From UBA1801 sp035353395 (GTDB taxonomy: Bacteria > Acidobacteriota > Holophagae > Holophagales > Holophagaceae): a stretch of 6,134 bases of DNA. Below the pieces are notes generated by a model that saw only the letters and a list, made by a program, of their open reading frames with translations, was not told where the DNA came from and did no database searches. Shown here piece by piece: positions 1 through 5,487 of this stretch (the first letter of the stretch is position 1; each line of letters begins with the position of its first letter). The stretch is from contig DAOPZL010000097.1 in NCBI GenBank assembly GCA_035353395.1, positions 1 to 6,134 on the forward strand. Reading direction: 5' to 3'. A program made the position numbers and the translations under genes.

Positions 1-572
1 TGATGCTCCTGGAGGCCGCCAGCCAGGTCTTCGGGCGCAAGCCCTTCGACGAGGCCTCGATCCAGGAGGTGGCCGCGGAGGCGGAGATCGGGATCCAGGG
101 ACTCTACGAGCACTTCCCCAGCAAGCAGGACCTCTACGAAGCCGTGATGGTCCACCGGGCCCAGCTCTTCCACGCCAGGACGGAGGAGGCGCTGCGGCCC
201 CCCGGATCGCCCCTCGAACGCCTGCGCGCCCTTGCCCTCGCCTACGTGACCCTGTTCAAGGACCGCCCCATGGTCCTGCCCATGTTCATCCGCGACCGTT
301 CCCTGTTCGACTGGGGCCTGGACAGCCGCTTCGCGCCGGCGCTCCGCCAGCTCTACCTGGACGAGCGCCACCGCCTGACCCTCGTGATCCAGGCGGCCGT
401 GGAAGCCGGGGAAATCCAGTCCCTGGATCCCGAGTTCCTCACGCAGCTCGTGCTCGACGTGCTCCAGTCCTCCCTGCACACCATGCATCACGCCCGGGGC
501 AGCGAGACGCCTGAAACCTGCGTGGAGCGGGCCATGTCCTGCCTCCTCCACGGCGTGGGAGGCCGGCCATGA
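1..572 (+). CDS. TetR/AcrR-family transcriptional regulator (5' end outside window)
   Basis: A one-component repressor-type regulator that probably controls the efflux genes behind it. The visible protein (189 residues if read from the first in-frame ATG at position 3) opens inside the first helix of a TetR DNA-binding domain. The segment LLEAASQVF matches the usual 'ILxAAxxLF', and a helix-turn-helix follows at about residues 19-44, ending in the family signature GLYEHFPSKQDL. Residues 50-189 form the variable helical ligand-binding and dimer domain. TetR proteins normally carry about 10-20 residues before this point and no stop is seen upstream, so I infer the true start lies left of the window. 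The ligand cannot be read from sequence. It is the first gene of the operon: its TGA overlaps the ATG of the outer-membrane channel gene (ATGA). This suggests co-transcription and autoregulation from a promoter and operator outside the window. Confidence 0.9.
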   Translation, partial: MLLEAASQVFGRKPFDEASIQEVAAEAEIGIQGLYEHFPSKQDLYEAVMVHRAQLFHARTEEALRPPGSPLERLRALALAYVTLFKDRPMVLPMFIRDRSLFDWGLDSRFAPALRQLYLDERHRLTLVIQAAVEAGEIQSLDPEFLTQLVLDVLQSSLHTMHHARGSETPETCVERAMSCLLHGVGGRP

Positions 573-1915
573 CGTCCGCCTGCCCAGCCTTCCTCCTCGC
601 AGCGTCCCTGTCGCTTCCGGCCGGAACGCCCCTCACCCTTCCCGCCGCCCTCCGGGAAGCCGGGCAAGCCTCGTTCAAGGCCGAGAGTGCCCGGTTCTCG
701 GAAACCGCCGCCCGGGAGGAGACCGCCCAGGTCAAGGCCCTCTATCTTCCCGAGCTGAGCGCCGGCCTCGGACACCTCTCCCTGGACCACACGCGCGAAC
801 TCCAGACCTCTCCCATCACCGCGTCCGTGCTCGGCCACACCCTCACGGTCCCCTCCATGGCGATGGGCATCGAGCAAGCCTCGAGCTGGCGCTACAAGGT
901 GGGCGTGCAGTACCTCGTCTACGACTTCGGCCGCCGCGGGAAGGCCCTCTCGGCCTCCCGGTCCAGGGAAGAGGCGACCTCGGCCTCCGGCCGGGCCGAG
1001 GTCCGCCGCCTCCAGGCCGAGGTCGCGGCCCGCTACATGGCCCTCCTCGAGGCAAAGGCCCGGAAGCGGGTGCTGGCCCAGCGCCGGATCGCGCTGCAGG
1101 ACCACCTCAAGACCGTCCAGGACCTCCTGAAGCAGGGGATCGTGGCCCGGAACGACTACCTCCGCACCGAGGTGGCGCTCCGGAGCGTGGAGGACGCGGA
1201 CGGCGCCGTGGACGCCGCCTACGCCAGCGCCCTGGAGACCCTCAACCTGAGCCTGGGCAGGGATCCCAGGACGCCCCTGGAGCTGCCGGACGCCCTGGCG
1301 GCTCCCCCCTCCCTGCCCTGGGACGAGGCGGCCATCCGCCTCCGGGCGGCGCAGGACAACGAATCCGTCCGGGCGCTCCAGGCCAAGGTGAAGGCCCTCG
1401 ACGAGCAGACCGCCCTCCGCAGGGCGGATCTCCTGCCCAACGTCGTCGCGGAGGCCGCCCATACCTACGAGGAGAACCGCTTCCTGGTCCACCCCCACGA
1501 GAATTCCCTCACGGTCGGCCTGACCTGGAAGGTCCTCGACGGGGGCGCCCGCGCCGCCAGGATCCGCCAGGGCGCCACCGAGGCCGCGCAGGCGCGGCGG
1601 GAGCTCCAGGAAGCCCAGCGCACGGCGGAGGCCGCCTCGGTCGCCGCCCTCCGGGACTTCCAGCAGGCCCTCCGGGAGGTCGAGACGGCGAAGCAGAACG
1701 TCGCCGCCGCCGAGGAGAACCTGAGGATCGTGGAGGACCAGTACCGGGAAGGCATGGTCCGATCCACGGACGCCCTCGACGCGGAAGCGGTCCTGGCGGA
1801 GAGCCGCTCGGCCCTGGCGGGCAGGCACTACAAGGCCTACGCCGAGCAGGCGGCGCTCCTCGCGATCCTGGGCGAGGACCTGGCCGAATTCTACGAAACG
1901 CACCTGGAGAAGTGA
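569..1915 (+). CDS. TolC-family outer-membrane efflux channel protein
   Basis: Outer-membrane and periplasmic channel component of a tripartite drug efflux pump. At 448 residues it has the usual family length. The internal duplication of TolC folds is visible. GVQYLVYDFGRRGKA (about 112-126) mirrors GLTWKVLDGGARAAR (about 317-331), and LLKQGIVARNDYLRTEVAL (186-204) mirrors QYREGMVRSTDALDAEAVL (391-409). LYLPELSAGLGH (58-69) mirrors LLPNVVAEAAH (288-298). Long Ala/Glu/Arg/Gln-rich coiled-coil helices lie between these. The N-terminus is a short hydrophobic signal (about residues 6-17, followed by PAG) that lacks the usual Lys/Arg in its n-region. There is no lipobox, so it is probably not lipidated at an N-terminal Cys. 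The start is supported by GGGAGG at 557-562, 6 nt upstream, and by the 4-nt ATGA overlap with the regulator gene, typical of translational coupling. It ends 1 nt before the adaptor gene. Confidence 0.93.
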   Translation: MTSACPAFLLAASLSLPAGTPLTLPAALREAGQASFKAESARFSETAAREETAQVKALYLPELSAGLGHLSLDHTRELQTSPITASVLGHTLTVPSMAMGIEQASSWRYKVGVQYLVYDFGRRGKALSASRSREEATSASGRAEVRRLQAEVAARYMALLEAKARKRVLAQRRIALQDHLKTVQDLLKQGIVARNDYLRTEVALRSVEDADGAVDAAYASALETLNLSLGRDPRTPLELPDALAAPPSLPWDEAAIRLRAAQDNESVRALQAKVKALDEQTALRRADLLPNVVAEAAHTYEENRFLVHPHENSLTVGLTWKVLDGGARAARIRQGATEAAQARRELQEAQRTAEAASVAALRDFQQALREVETAKQNVAAAEENLRIVEDQYREGMVRSTDALDAEAVLAESRSALAGRHYKAYAEQAALLAILGEDLAEFYETHLEK

Positions 1916-1916
1916 C

Positions 1917-2918
1917 ATGACCACGACGGGCAAGAAGAAATGGATCTCCCTGGGCGTCATCCTGGGGGCCGCGCTGATCGGCACCTGCTGGGCCTACCTG
2001 CGGTGGCGGCACGAGCAGGTCTTCGTCTCCACCGACAACGCCTACGTCCGCGGCCACATCGTCACCCTCGCCTCGCGGATCCCCGGCCCCCTGCAGACCC
2101 TGGCCGTGGACGACAACCAGGCCGTGAAGGCGGGACAGGTGATCGCCACCGTCGATCCGAAGGATTTCGACGCCGCCGTGGCGCGCGCCCAGGCGTCCCT
2201 CGCCGAGGCCCAGTCCGCCCTCGCCCTCAACCAGGCCCAGATCGGCCAGGCCACGGCCCAGGTGGCGGCGGCCCGGAGCCAGAAGACCCTCACCGAGGCC
2301 GACCGCAGGCGCCTGTCCGCCCTCTTCGAGCGGCAGTCCATCCCGAAGCAGAAGTTCGACCAAGCGGTCACGGCTGACGAGGTGGCCGCGGCCTCCGAGG
2401 AGGCCGCCCGGAAGCAGGTGGCCGCAGCCCGGAGCGCCCTCGGCGTGAGCCGGAGCAAGGTCGGGGTCGCCCAGGCCGCTCTGGACAACGCGCTGCTCCA
2501 GCGGTCCTACTGCACGATCACCGCGCCCTGCGACGGCGTGGTGAGCCGGAAGCTGGCCGAGCCCGGCGTGGTGGTCGCCCCGGGCCAGCCGCTGCTGTCC
2601 ATCGTGCCCCTGGACCAGAACGAGCTGTGGGTGGAGGCCAACTACAAGGAGACCCAGCTCGTCCGGGTGCGGCCCGGCCAGCGGGTCACTCTCCGCACGG
2701 ACCTGGACGACTCCCGCGCCTTCACGGGCACCGTCGAGAGCCTGTCGGCGGGAACGGGCAGCGTCTTCAGCCTGCTGCCGGCCGAGAACGCCACCGGCAA
2801 CTGGGTGAAGGTGGTCCAGCGGGTCCCCGTGAAGATCAAGCTCGACTCCGGCGCGGACCCGGACCACCGGCTGCGCCTGGGCCTCACGGTCACCGCGGTC
2901 ATCGACACCCGGGACTAG
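1917..2918 (+). CDS. emrA: HlyD/EmrA-family periplasmic adaptor (membrane fusion protein)
   Basis: Membrane-anchored adaptor that links the inner-membrane antiporter to the TolC-type channel. It is 333 residues long. A cytoplasmic Lys-rich start (GKKKW) precedes one membrane helix (about 9-27). The first beta/lipoyl half motif follows (TDNAYVRGHIV at 39-49 to VIATVDP at 75-81). A long Ala/Gln-rich coiled-coil hairpin (about 84-195) comes next, then the second lipoyl half (ITAPCDGVVS, 201-210, to PGQPLLSIVP, 222-231). A beta-barrel domain closes the protein, with WVEANYKETQL (238-248) and NWVKVVQRVPVKI (295-307). These blocks are characteristic of EmrA rather than of RND adaptors of the AcrA type, and they agree with the MFS partner encoded next. 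The start has GGAG at 1906-1909, 7 nt upstream. It lies 1 nt after the channel gene and 6 nt before the antiporter gene, so the three are surely one transcript. The gene symbol is by family resemblance; orthology was not tested. Confidence 0.93.
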   Translation: MTTTGKKKWISLGVILGAALIGTCWAYLRWRHEQVFVSTDNAYVRGHIVTLASRIPGPLQTLAVDDNQAVKAGQVIATVDPKDFDAAVARAQASLAEAQSALALNQAQIGQATAQVAAARSQKTLTEADRRRLSALFERQSIPKQKFDQAVTADEVAAASEEAARKQVAAARSALGVSRSKVGVAQAALDNALLQRSYCTITAPCDGVVSRKLAEPGVVVAPGQPLLSIVPLDQNELWVEANYKETQLVRVRPGQRVTLRTDLDDSRAFTGTVESLSAGTGSVFSLLPAENATGNWVKVVQRVPVKIKLDSGADPDHRLRLGLTVTAVIDTRD

Positions 2919-2924
2919 CCGCCC

Positions 2925-4484
2925 ATGTCCGCCCCGGCCTCCAAGAACCTCAAGTGGATCGTGTCCTTCGCCACGATGCTGGGCACCTTCATGGAGGTGC
3001 TGGACACCTCCGTGGTGAACGTGGCGCTGCCGCACATGAAGGGCGCCTACTCCGCCGGGACCGAGGAGATCACCTGGATCATCACCAGCTACCTCGTGGC
3101 GAACGCCATCATCCTGCCCATCACCGGCTGGCTGGGGAACTACTTCGGCCGGAGGCGCCTCTACCTCTTCTGCCTGGCCACCTTCACCCTGTCCAGCTTC
3201 GCCTGCGGGCTGTCCCCCACCCTGGGCATCCAGATCCTCTTCCGGGTCCTGCAGGGACTCTCCGGAGGCGCCATGGTGCCCATGAGCCAGGCCATCACCC
3301 TGGAGGCCTTCCCGGACGAGGAGCAGGGGACGGCCACGGCCGTCTTCGCCATCGGCGTCATCTTCGGCCCCATCCTGGGACCGCTGGTGGGGGGCTGGAT
3401 CACGGACAACTGGAGCTGGCCGTGGATCTACTGGATCAACGTGCCCGTGGGCCTCGTGGCCTTCTTCATGGCGAACGCCTTCATCGAGGATCCGCCCTAC
3501 CTCGCCAGGCCCGAGGGCCGCGTGGACGGCTGGAGCCTTGCCTGCATCGCCGTGGGGCTGGGCTGCCTGGAGCTCTTCCTCAACCGCGGGCAGCGCCTCG
3601 ACTGGTTCGCCGCCAACGAGGTGAAGCTCTACGCCGGCCTGTCGGCCCTGGGCCTCGCCCTCTTCGTCTGGCGCAGCCTGACCGCGAAAGAGCCCCTGGT
3701 CGACCTGACCTTGTTCAAGCTGCCCGAATTCGCAGGGGGGATGCTCCTCACGTTCATGACCATGTTCGGACTCTATGCGGCGCTCATCATCCTTCCGCTC
3801 TTCGTCCAGACCATGCTGGGCTTCACGCCCACCTGGGCGGGCGTCGTGCTCAGCCCGGGCGGCGTGGCTTCCGTCGTCGCCATGGTGGCCGCGGGGCTGC
3901 TCGTGGGCCGGGTCAACGGCAAGCTCCTGCTCACGGCCGGGGTCCTGAGCCTGGCCTGGTCCACCTGGATCCTGACCCGCATCAGCCCCCAGACCAGCAT
4001 CTCCTTCCTGATCGTGGCCCGGATCTTCAACGGGATCGGCATGGGCTTCACCATCGTGGTCCTGGCCACGGCGAGCATGGTCCGGGTGCCCTCTCCGAGC
4101 AAGGGCCAGGCCACGGGCATCTACAACCTGATGCGCAACGAGGGCGCCAGCGTGGGCATCGCCGCGGCCACCACCATCCTGGCCAACCGCGCCCAGTTCC
4201 ACCACGCCCGTCTCGCCGAGCGCATCACGGCCACCAACCCGGCGCTCCAGCAGGGCCTTGCGGGACTCAAGGCCGGCCTCTTCCCCCGGGCCGGGCTGGA
4301 TCCGGCCTCCACCGGCCAGCTGGCCCGGGGCCTGGTGGGCGCCGAAGTGCTGCGGCAGGGCTACTACCTGGCCTTCGTGGACGTCTTCGCCTTCCTGAGC
4401 CTGGCCTTCCTGGTCACCCTGCCCTTCGTGCTCGCGCTGAAGGAGCCCCCGAAAGGCGGGGGCGGCCTGGGCGCGCTCCATTAA
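2925..4484 (+). CDS. emrB: EmrB/QacA-family (DHA2) MFS multidrug efflux transporter
   Basis: Inner-membrane drug:proton antiporter, 519 residues, the typical length of 14-helix DHA2 transporters. Visible family motifs are MEVLDTSVVNVALP in helix 1 (23-36), then motif A-like GWLGNYFGRRRL (68-79). Here Asn72 stands where many MFS proteins have Asp; EmrB-type proteins often lack that Asp. Motif B is RVLQGLSGGAMVPMSQ (107-122) with the conserved Arg107. Antiporter motif C is AIGVIFGPILGPLVGG (142-157), followed by WIYWINVPVG (167-176). MRNEGASVGIA (403-413) is a late-helix motif. A loop at about 421-475 precedes the last helix (about 480-504) and a short Gly-rich tail. Known relatives export hydrophobic drugs, uncouplers or fatty-acid-like compounds; the substrate here is unknown. 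The ribosome binding site is weak (GGGA at 2911-2914), so translation probably relies on coupling to the adaptor gene 6 nt upstream. It is the last gene of the operon, and a hairpin begins 2 nt after its stop codon. Confidence 0.95.
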   Translation: MSAPASKNLKWIVSFATMLGTFMEVLDTSVVNVALPHMKGAYSAGTEEITWIITSYLVANAIILPITGWLGNYFGRRRLYLFCLATFTLSSFACGLSPTLGIQILFRVLQGLSGGAMVPMSQAITLEAFPDEEQGTATAVFAIGVIFGPILGPLVGGWITDNWSWPWIYWINVPVGLVAFFMANAFIEDPPYLARPEGRVDGWSLACIAVGLGCLELFLNRGQRLDWFAANEVKLYAGLSALGLALFVWRSLTAKEPLVDLTLFKLPEFAGGMLLTFMTMFGLYAALIILPLFVQTMLGFTPTWAGVVLSPGGVASVVAMVAAGLLVGRVNGKLLLTAGVLSLAWSTWILTRISPQTSISFLIVARIFNGIGMGFTIVVLATASMVRVPSPSKGQATGIYNLMRNEGASVGIAAATTILANRAQFHHARLAERITATNPALQQGLAGLKAGLFPRAGLDPASTGQLARGLVGAEVLRQGYYLAFVDVFAFLSLAFLVTLPFVLALKEPPKGGGGLGALH

Positions 4485-4517
4485 AAACACATCTCCCGCC
4501 GGAGCGGGAGATGTGTT
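4481..4517 (-). terminator. Intrinsic terminator, shared by convergent genes
   Basis: A perfect 14-bp stem, AACACATCTCCCGC (4486-4499) with GCGGGAGATGTGTT (4504-4517), closes a 4-nt loop CGGA. Read on the minus strand the stem runs into five T (complement of 4483-4487), a canonical rho-independent terminator for the beta-barrel gene. Read on the plus strand the same stem follows the antiporter stop directly, but only a weak T/A-mixed tail (TTGATTAAAT) comes after it. It probably works in both directions, better on the minus strand. The minus-strand U-tract overlaps the antiporter stop codon TAA (4482-4484). Confidence 0.9.
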
Positions 4518-4532
4518 GATTAAATCAAGCAG

Positions 4533-4548
4533 TCCTTGCTTGCAAGGA
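4533..4548. repeat. Small inverted repeat after the beta-barrel stop codon
   Basis: TCCTTGC (4533-4539) and GCAAGGA (4542-4548) are perfectly complementary around TT. A realistic hairpin would be 6 bp with a 4-nt loop. It begins 2 nt after the minus-strand stop codon and lies upstream of the strong terminator in that transcript. It may be a minor 3' end stabiliser. It has no U-tract, so I do not call it a terminator. Confidence 0.45.
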
Positions 4549-4549
4549 T

Positions 4550-5110
4550 CTAGAAATAGTAGTGGATGCCGACGCCGGCGTTGATGCCGTGGTATTTCGC
4601 GTCGAGGTTGTGACCAACGACCGTGTTGTCGGACTTGATGTAGTTGTAGCCGACCTCGAAGTTGATGCCGACTTCAGGCAGGTTCGGGATGCAGAACTCC
4701 GCGCCGGCCAGGACGCCGGGCTCGATCAGGTGGCCGTCGAACACCTTGCCGTGTCCATCGACCTTCACTTCGTAGGGCATGTAGGCGAACTTGGCGCCCA
4801 CGTACATCTTGCTGTTCTCGCGCTCGACCAGCGCATAGAGGCCCTTGGCCTCGAGGCCCCAGAGATCCCCCTTGTAGTTCTCGCCACCGGCCGAAATCTT
4901 GGCGTAGCTGTAGAGGAGGTTGCCTTCCCAGCCGAACTTGTTGGCGGTCCAGCCGCGCACCGAAGCTCCGTTGATGACGTTGCCGGCCACGAGGCCCTGG
5001 AAACCGAAACCGACCTTGCCCGTCAGGCTGTCCTGGGCGAAGGAAGGCGCGGCCCCGGCGAGGTTCAGGGCCAGCACGGCGGCGACGAGCCCGAATGTAT
5101 GCTTCTTCAT
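4550..5110 (-). CDS. Small outer-membrane beta-barrel protein with signal peptide, function unknown
   Basis: A 186-residue exported protein. Residues 1-25 form a classical signal peptide: MKKH n-region, hydrophobic LVAAVLALNLAGAA, and a likely cleavage after SFA before QDS. The mature part (about 160 residues) consists of alternating hydrophobic and polar stretches rich in Gly, Tyr and Phe, such as GKVGFGFQGL, EGNLLYSYAKI, KMYVGAKFAYMPYEV, GINFEVGYNYI and GINAGVGIHYYF. It ends in Tyr-Tyr-Phe, the C-terminal aromatic used by the Bam machinery. This matches an eight-strand OmpA/OmpW-like barrel ('porin family', outer-membrane beta-barrel domain type), but I cannot name a specific family. There is one cysteine (Cys140). 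The start is fixed by GGAGGA (complement of 5117-5122), 6 nt before the ATG. It is monocistronic, with its own promoter upstream and its own terminator downstream. A structural or small-pore role is possible; no enzymatic residues were recognised. Confidence 0.85.
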   Translation of the reverse strand: MKKHTFGLVAAVLALNLAGAAPSFAQDSLTGKVGFGFQGLVAGNVINGASVRGWTANKFGWEGNLLYSYAKISAGGENYKGDLWGLEAKGLYALVERENSKMYVGAKFAYMPYEVKVDGHGKVFDGHLIEPGVLAGAEFCIPNLPEVGINFEVGYNYIKSDNTVVGHNLDAKYHGINAGVGIHYYF

Positions 5111-5136
5111 AAGTATTCCTCCGGAAAGTGATTAGG

Positions 5137-5165
5137 ATTCTTGCGCCCATTACAATTTTTGTCAA
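5137..5165 (-). promoter_or_regulatory. Sigma70-like promoter of the beta-barrel gene
   Basis: On the minus strand a perfect TTGACA (complement of 5160-5165) is followed, after 17 nt, by AAGAAT (complement of 5137-5142), which matches TATAAT at four positions including the key A2 and T6. An A6 tract (complement of 5170-5175) just upstream of the -35 box resembles an UP element. Transcription would start near 5130, giving a leader of about 20 nt that contains the GGAGGA ribosome binding site (complement of 5117-5122). Confidence 0.65.
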
Positions 5166-5220
5166 CCTGTTTTTTCTGACTGATCTCATTAAAAATACTT
5201 CAAGTAGCGACATCATGTTG

Positions 5221-5247
5221 AATAATTAAATATGCTGTTTAATTATT
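5221..5247. promoter_or_regulatory. 10-bp perfect inverted repeat, operator-like
   Basis: AATAATTAAA (5221-5230) and TTTAATTATT (5238-5247) are exact inverted copies separated by TATGCTG. The dyad lies in the AT-rich gap between divergent genes, about 90 nt upstream of the proposed start of the beta-barrel transcript. A weak plus-strand promoter (TTGAAT at 5218-5223, 17 nt, AATTAT at 5241-5246) would overlap it. Spacing and symmetry fit a dimeric regulator site. The protein that binds is unknown, and random A/T richness raises the chance of such repeats. Confidence 0.45.
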
Positions 5248-5252
5248 TACAG

Positions 5253-5289
5253 ATATGCATGAAATTATCGTTTTCGATGACATGCAAAT
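5253..5289. repeat. Imperfect dyad ATATGCATG / CATGCAAAT with inner hairpin
   Basis: ATATGCATG (5253-5261) and CATGCAAAT (5281-5289) are inverted copies with one mismatch. Inside them ATCG (5267-5270) and CGAT (5275-5278) pair around TTTT. The whole could form an interrupted hairpin or present two symmetric half-sites. It follows the 5221-5247 dyad by 5 nt. A third small palindrome, ATATTAATAT (5295-5304), lies just downstream. Confidence 0.4.
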
Positions 5290-5304
5290 ACACAATATTA
5301 ATAT
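5277..5304 (+). promoter_or_regulatory. Candidate promoter of the DUF4405-like gene
   Basis: ATGACA (5277-5282, five of six matches to TTGACA) is followed after 16 nt by TAATAT (5299-5304, four of six matches to TATAAT). Transcription from it would leave a leader of about 175 nt before the GTG start at 5488. AT-rich DNA throws up many such matches, so this is only the best-looking plus-strand candidate in the gap. Confidence 0.3.
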
Positions 5305-5413
5305 GCAAATCATCCACTCATGCCGATATTTTCCTCGCGATTCCCGCCTGACTGGAAAGGAGGCCATCGGCCCAGGGGGGGGCGTCGGTCCCTCTTGTCA
5401 CCTTCTTCCCCCG

Positions 5414-5472
5414 CGGAGGGTCCATTCGGATGTGTCGCCGCGTCCTTCGATCACGGACCGGAGGGCCCATTC
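5414..5472 (+). repeat. Direct repeat CGGAGGG(T/C)CCATTC, two copies
   Basis: The copies at 5414-5427 and 5459-5472 agree at 13 of 14 positions and start 45 nt apart. The second copy ends 6 nt before the ribosome binding site of the downstream gene. Each copy carries a GG(T/C)CC core. GGTCC at 5419-5423 can also pair with GGACC at 5455-5459, so the leader could fold across the repeat. Confidence 0.5.
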
Positions 5473-5478
5473 CTGAAC

Positions 5479-5482
5479 GGAG
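5479..5482 (+). promoter_or_regulatory. Ribosome binding site that sets the GTG 5488 start
   Basis: GGAG stands 5 nt before GTG 5488 and 11 nt before TTG 5494, both in frame. Its position immediately ahead of the first membrane helix supports a start here and not at ATG 5320. GTG 5488 is preferred; TTG 5494 would remove only two residues. Confidence 0.5.
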
Positions 5483-5487
5483 AAGAA

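Larger units (their letters stand above)
5311..5487 (+). other. Gene-free leader upstream of the DUF4405-like gene
   Basis: This is the right-hand part of the 377-nt gap between divergent genes (5111-5487). An open frame runs from ATG 5320 into the gene, but its translation looks like noncoding sequence: many Pro/Gly/Arg, no domain, and a third-position G/C share clearly lower than in the downstream gene. It holds a 14-nt direct repeat (5414-5427 and 5459-5472), a run of eight G (5375-5382) and a perfect Shine-Dalgarno-like AAAGGAGG (5356-5363) with no start codon at a suitable distance. I recognise no known riboswitch class in it. Confidence 0.5.

Noticed and set aside
569..640. Lipoprotein signal or an upstream non-ATG start for the TolC-type protein
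   Set aside because: The Cys at residue 5 is not in a lipobox. An Arg-rich extension from CTG 539 would supply a charged n-region, but the ATG at 569 has an ideal GGGAGG and the ATGA overlap.
488..1984. Minus-strand open frame of 498 codons opposite the TolC-type gene
   Set aside because: Same composition artefact; no recognisable domain and no sensible ribosome binding site, while the plus strand encodes a clear TolC-family protein.
1509..4490. Minus-strand open frame of 993 codons across the pump operon
   Set aside because: It lies antisense to three well-supported conserved genes. Its translation is a low-complexity mix of Gly, Glu, His, Arg and Pro with no domain. Such long open frames are expected opposite GC-rich coding DNA.
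2627..4519. Plus-strand open frame of 630 codons in another frame over emrA/emrB
   Set aside because: The translation is rich in Arg, Gly, Pro and His without structure. The overlapping frames carry clear EmrA and EmrB motifs.
4562..5131. Plus-strand open frame opposite the beta-barrel gene
   Set aside because: The minus-strand frame has a signal peptide, barrel pattern, ribosome binding site, promoter and terminator; the plus frame has none of these.
5320..5487. N-terminal extension of the DUF4405-like protein from ATG 5320
   Set aside because: The 56 added residues are Pro/Gly/Arg-rich and unlike a membrane protein N-terminus. Third-position G/C content drops there and no ribosome binding site precedes 5320. 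A GGAG precedes GTG 5488 instead.
5311..5487. Riboswitch (for example cyclic-di-GMP type) in the leader
   Set aside because: I could not find the conserved core sequences of a known class; only short, ordinary GC pairings are present.
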